Assembly: GCA_034440575.1 (NCBI GenBank)
Contig: JAOTOL010001336.1
Location: 42,501 to 106,500, forward strand
DNA from: Imbricaverruca yamaguchii
Lineage: Eukaryota > Arthropoda > Thecostraca > Neoverrucidae
Length of the DNA: 64,000 nucleotides
Direction: 5' to 3'
Positions 59,159 to 64,000 of this stretch are shown here, in pieces. The translations under genes were made by a program, and so were the position numbers. Positions within the stretch are counted from its first letter, which is position 1. Each line of letters starts with the position of its first letter. The notes under the pieces are model-generated. The model was not told where the DNA came from. It saw only the letters and a list, made by a program, of their open reading frames with translations, and made no database searches.

Positions 59159-59600
59159 CACTCGTCTATGCAGCACACCCTGGTCCAGCTCGCCGGCCGA
59201 ATATCACGAGCGCACGCCCTGCGCTCTCCTCATGTCACGCCACGCCACTCGGTCGACGCGTCGCGCTGCGACTTCGGCTCGAGTGCGGCAGTCGGTGCGC
59301 GCGCCACCCTCCCTCGACGTTCGCTCGGCAGTGACTGGCCGGCCGGCGGCAGCGGCGGCCACCGCCGGCCGGCCAGGGGGAGCCACCGTCTGGCCGGCGG
59401 GGCGCCCTGGCGCGCGGCGGCCGCGCCGCCGACGCCGCTGATTGGTCAGACGGCCGGCACGGGCACGGGGCAGCGCGCGGCACGCCACAGCCGCCGAGCC
59501 GCGGTCAGCGGGAGGAGAGCTGCCGATGCTGCCGATCGCCAGGTCCGCCGGTCCACACACAGGCATGCTAGCGCCGTGGAACCGATCGTTGATGTGGAAC
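59159..59600 (-). promoter_or_regulatory. CpG-rich 5' UTR/promoter region of ephrin
   Basis: Immediately upstream of the ephrin ATG, base composition becomes very GC- and CpG-rich for about 400 bp (repeated CCGGCCGGC-type motifs), then falls sharply to AT-rich flank beyond about 59620. No clear TATA box was seen at a sensible position. The transcription start is not determined. Confidence 0.5.
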
Positions 59601-59619
59601 ACAGTATGCGGCAAGGATT

Positions 59620-62010
59620 AAGCGTGGGTTGCCAACATTACGATTATACGTGATGTGCTCATTTTTTGGCAGTCGAGAAACATTTGTTTGCTTTTGGTAC
59701 TTAGAAAATTAAGAAATCAAAACACTTCAGAAATTTTGTTGGGGGAAGTCTTTAGCTTCAGATCATTATCATTGACATTTCACAGGAAATATACGTGGTT
59801 ATATGGACGCAATACAACTGGGCGCACGAAGTCAAGTGTTTCTATTTTGTTGGCATACTTACACGCTTTATGCATGGAACAAATGCATTTATATTTGGTT
59901 TTCTGTCTCCATCCACTCCATCAAACGGTCCAATCGGTCTCATTATTCACTAGACATAGAATTACCCTGAGAAGGGCATCTGCCCTAACAATTTCAAATA
60001 TTCGAGGCATACATGCTCAAAGAATTCAACAAGTTAGCATTGGGGATTAAACATGGATATTGCCAAAAATACCGCTCGGTATTCTGGACACCGTTGTGAG
60101 GCAGTAGGTGCGAATAAGATTCAACGCTTGCAAAGCTGAACGATTAAAACGCCATTACTTTAGACAACTAACTGGTGCTAAGTTTTTAGCTTCATGTTAT
60201 GATGCAACTCATGCGTACATCTTGGGACTGAAATTGCACTTTGAAAATACTTCCTGATAGTAGTCTTTATTTGCTAAGCTTAAGCCTGAATATGTCACGA
60301 AGTGTTTTAATTATCTGGTATGTAGTCATAAGAAAATGCACGCAAATACAATGCGTGGATAGGTTAGCAAAGACAGAGCTTGCAAAGAAGAGAGATGCAT
60401 CGTCTCATTTTTTCCAGTTGATTTCTTTCTAGATTGATATCCTGACGCTACTTTATTTCGCGACGTATCGCAACGTGATAACTCATACATTTACAAGGAA
60501 ATTAGGTGGCTTTAGTGGGCCGGACAAATTCTTGAGTGAGCCACACTCACTCCAGATTGAGTGAGCTTCTTTAATATATTTCTTTAAAATACGAATATTT
60601 CGCCATGGACATTGCATAGCAATGCCAACTATATCATCATGACATCCATCCTAGGTTGAGGCCCACAATTGGTTGGCATCAAAAAGCACTTGTTTTTTTT
60701 TAAATAGTTTAAAAACAGCGCTAAGCACAACACAAAATAAATATTCAATTGATTGCATTATTTCATGGCATTAATACATGACAGGCATTAAACGTCCGTC
60801 CTCGACATTTTCGTGGATGCACAATTGGTCTCTCGCTGCAAGATGAATTGGAAAAAAAATAAAAAGCTAACTATCTTACCCTCTTGTAATGGTAGTACAA
60901 AATAGGAAACGAAAACTGTATGTGCTTTCGATGAAGAACACACAGGGTATGCTTCTCATTTTGACATTTTGAACTTCATATGTGTACTCCAAACATAATT
61001 GTGGGAGGGATTGTCCCCTCTCTTGCTCGCACATCCTTCGAGCGAACGATAAAACTGCATATCCATATTTAAGATGTTCTCGCGACAGGACTCGCTGAAT
61101 TGATTTATCGTCCCTGGATCGTCATATCGGGAAGCTTCATTTCATAATCTTTCCAACGGGAAATATATCACGACTAATGGGAACTTTTTTTCTTCTGTTG
61201 TTTATGTTCCTTCATTCACCGGAAATGCTCGCACCTCGTAGCGAATACATGCCTGGTCTAAAGAAAATCAATATACGGATAATAGACAAGAAACCGGTTC
61301 ACAGTTTTCCTTCCCTGATTGTAACTTGATGAATGTTCCGAAAATTGCTGAAAACTAAGGCCAACCCTAAGGCCGACAACAGAAGCACCAACGCCGCATG
61401 CGTTACTGAGGAAGGGGCGACTACCATCCGCGGTCATGTAACCACAGCATGGTCAAAAGTTGGTGCAACAGCAGCATAATACTGGTGAAATAGAATGGAC
61501 GGCCAACTATGGCAGTGTGCAAGTCTGAATCTGTTGTAGGAATGGGCGCTAAATGATCACGTTTTGGTCGAAGTACCCTTAAACTCAAATAACTAGCTAA
61601 TCAATAATTGGAGGGTCGGGTCAGGGAACGGAAACTGAAGCATGATCAAAGTTGGCTGGAAGTGATCTGAAAACTGAACAAATATGGAGTATATCAAGCC
61701 AAACGTTCGATGCTGTGGACATCGAAATGCTTACTCATGCTAGTCAGAGTGTCTTTTTGCGAAGTTCTTTTCTCGCATAATGAGGGTAAGTAAGCAATAC
61801 ATTCTTAGAACAAATTATTTGAATCAAGGAATAACATTTCTGTCTTGATGGGACCTGCACTGCACGAACAAGAAATAAGTTGCCCTATCAAGTACTTACA
61901 CAAGTTCGATAATTAAATGCATTTCTGTACCTCAATATACAAAAAATATGGTCTGAGGGTCTTCATATGGTCGTCCAACTCTGGTACTGTTGGTGCAGCA
62001 ACAAACCTAT
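59620..62010. other. AT-rich 5' flank of ephrin, no gene seen
   Basis: Upstream of the CpG-rich block, the sequence is AT-rich and without tandem arrays or recognisable coding sequence. Confidence 0.55.
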
Positions 62011-62129
62011 TCCATTACATCTAATGAACTGAACAATATGGATTGTGTTAGAGGACCAGGCTTTTGGAAGCTAAGCGGCTCCTTGTTATCCAACTGCACT
62101 CGTGTTAATTGCATTCAAAAGTGCATTGA

Positions 62130-62312
62130 CGACGAGACTGGCCGGAATCGCCATTCACTGATCACTGACGATGAGACTGGCCGGCATCGCCATTCAGTGA
62201 TCACTGACGAGACTGGCCGGCATCGCCATTCAGTGATCACTGACGATGAGACTGGCCCGCATCGCCATTCAGTGATCACTGATGAGACTGGCCGGCATCG
62301 CCATTCACAACT
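62130..62312 (+). repeat. Minisatellite, 36/39 bp unit, ~5 copies, inside the LINE
   Basis: Units of GATGAGACTGGCCGGCATCG plus CCATTCAGTGATCACTGAC. Both unit lengths are multiples of 3, so the LINE frame stays open through it. Confidence 0.9.
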
Positions 62313-62768
62313 GATAGTCCATTCAGCGATGCTATGTTGCTTATGGTAAGAGCCGATATTGCAATATATTCGAAACGTAGATCTAAATTAAGGAACCAAA
62401 CGGAAGGAGCCAGAACAACAATAATTACACAAGGACCCGGTATTCTTTAGCCACACGAAGAGAGAACAGGAAGCTGACACTCTGCTCGTCCTTTCAGGGG
62501 GATTGGAGGAAGTTGAAGGAAATTGGAAGAACACCATGCAAAAAAGATGTGCAGTTGAAATCGGTTAGAAGATATTGACAAGCATGAACAGCACAATTTT
62601 ATTGCGTAAACAATCCCGAATAGCCTGGGAAACAGTGAAAAGAACAAAAGGCAGACAAATCCATTTGGTTCGAGGAATAAGCCACAGCTTTGAAAGCATG
62701 AGGGGAGATTAATTTCTGGTATCAAATGTATTTGCCTACTGCCTCAAGTTCATCTGCTCAGATACCGG

Positions 62769-62851
62769 GGGTCGCCATAGCTCAGTCGATAGGTTGATGG
62801 ACTCTTGATCGTAAGATAGTGGGTTCGTATCACAAAACCGGCGATATACCG
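62769..62851 (+). mobile_element. tRNA-like SINE head within the LINE
   Basis: The sequence starts GTCGCCATAGCTCAGTCGA (acceptor arm and A box) and carries GACTCTTGATC (anticodon-arm-like) and GGGTTCGTATC (B-box-like). The 3' CGGCGAT pairs with 5' GTCGCC(A). The T stem does not pair well, so a tRNA-derived SINE or pseudo-tRNA is more likely than a working tRNA. Confidence 0.55.
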
Positions 62852-63483
62852 AGTCCGCCCCCGATCAATCGGCGTGAAGGGCTGGCGACGCTATGTAGCC
62901 TAGCGGTTGAATGGGTCGTGAAAGATCACGTCGTGGTTACCCTCATTAGCACGGCCCAGACAGCACATATAAAAGGACGGTTTTGGAGTGAAAATACGCG
63001 GAGTGTGCTTGATGTTATTCACCAAGCCACAATACAACAAGAATTTACCAGCTGATTTTGAAGCAATATTTGATTTCCTTTCATGGAAGTCCATGCGGTA
63101 GACTCCGAAACAGTACAGTTGGGTACACATTTCACTGCTCTAGTTGGATTGATATGTTTAAACGAGAAAACCTTGCAAAGGTGGAAGAAAATGTATTCCT
63201 GGTTGAAAACCTACCTGCGTTGTGGAGGTCGGCAGGGAGACCCAGCATCACATTGCCTGTTCATCATAGCCGTTAGCGTCTTATCTTATGACGCTTTAAA
63301 TTCTGATCGCATGACGGGAATTTGACGGGACAACACTGAAATACGCATTTCACAGTGCATACGGACGGCACTATGGTCTACGTAAACGGCACCCTGCAAT
63401 CACTCAAGGGAGGCAATATGGAGGAATGCCTGCGGAATATGTATGGTTAAAACGTAACCTCAGTGAAAAAAACCTTCAGCCAT

Positions 63484-63665
63484 TATGTAAGTGGAAGACA
63501 TGCCACACGGTGCCATGGGATTCTGACATTGTCATTATGTGAGTGGTAAGTATGCCACACGATGTCAAGGATTCTGACACTGCCATTATGTAAGTGGAAA
63601 ACATGCCAAACGGTGCCAGGGATTCTGATATTGCTAGTACGTGAGTTGAAAACATGGCGGTGCTT
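63484..63665. repeat. Minisatellite, ~52 bp unit, 3 degenerate copies
   Basis: Units of CATTATGTAAGTGG, ATGCCACACGGTGCCA and GGATTCTGACA, just after the LINE relic. Confidence 0.85.
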
Positions 63666-64000
63666 TTTGTGAAGATTACTAAGCATGATGAAAACGTATC
63701 TGTTAAGTTTCGAAGCGAAATTTTGACATATTGAAAAGAAATCAGTTCATGCTAAAGGCGAATACTCACACCATTACGCAGGATAACCGCCGCGGAGGTG
63801 CTCCCACTCTCAAAGCTGGCTCATTTGCTAACTGCTTTACTTGATCCTTCAACTTCGTGTTTTCAACGTTTGGACCGTTTCTCATCGAACTTTACCTTGG
63901 GCAGTAAGCGCGAGCCAATCAAAAGAGAAAGGATAGTGCACAAATATGCGGATGGGGGACCAAAAGTTCCAGATACGTAACTCTTGGCTCTTTCCCTAAG

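Larger units (their letters stand above)
62020..63470 (+). mobile_element. Decayed non-LTR retrotransposon (LINE), reverse transcriptase relic
   Basis: Fragments appear in the expected order in shifting frames. RGPGFWKLSGSLL (about 62052-62090) is the linker before reverse transcriptase. TAHIKGRFWSENTRSVLDVI (about 62960-63020) is an RT palm/finger motif, followed by a decayed FDFLSW. GGRQGDPASHCLFIIAVSVLS (63225-63290) holds the QGDP motif, and a corrupted YADD region reads HTDGTMVYVNGTLQSL (63359-63406). The spacing, about 1.2 kb from linker to QGDP, fits a full-length ORF2 segment. Several frameshifts and stops make it non-functional. The clade is not assigned. Confidence 0.82.

Noticed and set aside
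62968..62975. TATAAAAG, a possible TATA box
   Set aside because: It is part of the codons for the HIKGR motif of the LINE reverse transcriptase relic.

Overview
The window is animal (metazoan) nuclear DNA. It has split genes with GT..AG introns, no operons, CpG-rich stretches, tRNA-derived SINE-like elements, a decayed non-LTR retrotransposon and a very large amount of tandem repeat. The one complete gene is an ephrin. From memory its receptor-binding domain is of the arthropod kind and its C-terminus suggests a GPI anchor, so an arthropod, perhaps a crustacean, is my best guess. The species cannot be fixed from the sequence alone.

Layout: bases 1-560 (+) hold the end of an unrecognised protein made of degenerate 7-residue Ser/Thr-rich repeats. 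It converges tail-to-tail on the ephrin gene, which fills almost everything else on the minus strand. Six coding exons were assembled by splice sites, reading phase and homology: 59158-59043, 13901-13760, 9673-9505, 5983-5858, 4008-3832 and 2753-2599. They total 885 bp and encode 294 residues. Every junction phase agrees (2, 0, 1, 1, 1). Intron 1 is about 45.1 kb; the others are 4.1, 3.5, 1.8 and 1.1 kb. A CpG-rich block (about 59160-59600) sits just upstream of the start codon, followed by AT-rich 5' flank.

The introns are packed with more than 25 unrelated GC-rich minisatellite families (units of 14 to 77 bp), separated by short unique islands. Several arrays stop within a few tens of bases of splice sites. 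Most long open frames in the window are artefacts of stop-free repeat units read in several frames. The far right end (62.0-63.5 kb) carries a decayed LINE on the + strand; a small minisatellite has grown inside its reading frame and a tRNA-like SINE head lies within it. No CRISPR, operon or defence system is present. What is unusual is the repeat architecture of the ephrin introns, including arrays carrying CREB/ATF-type palindromes, G-quadruplex-prone units and recent higher-order duplications.
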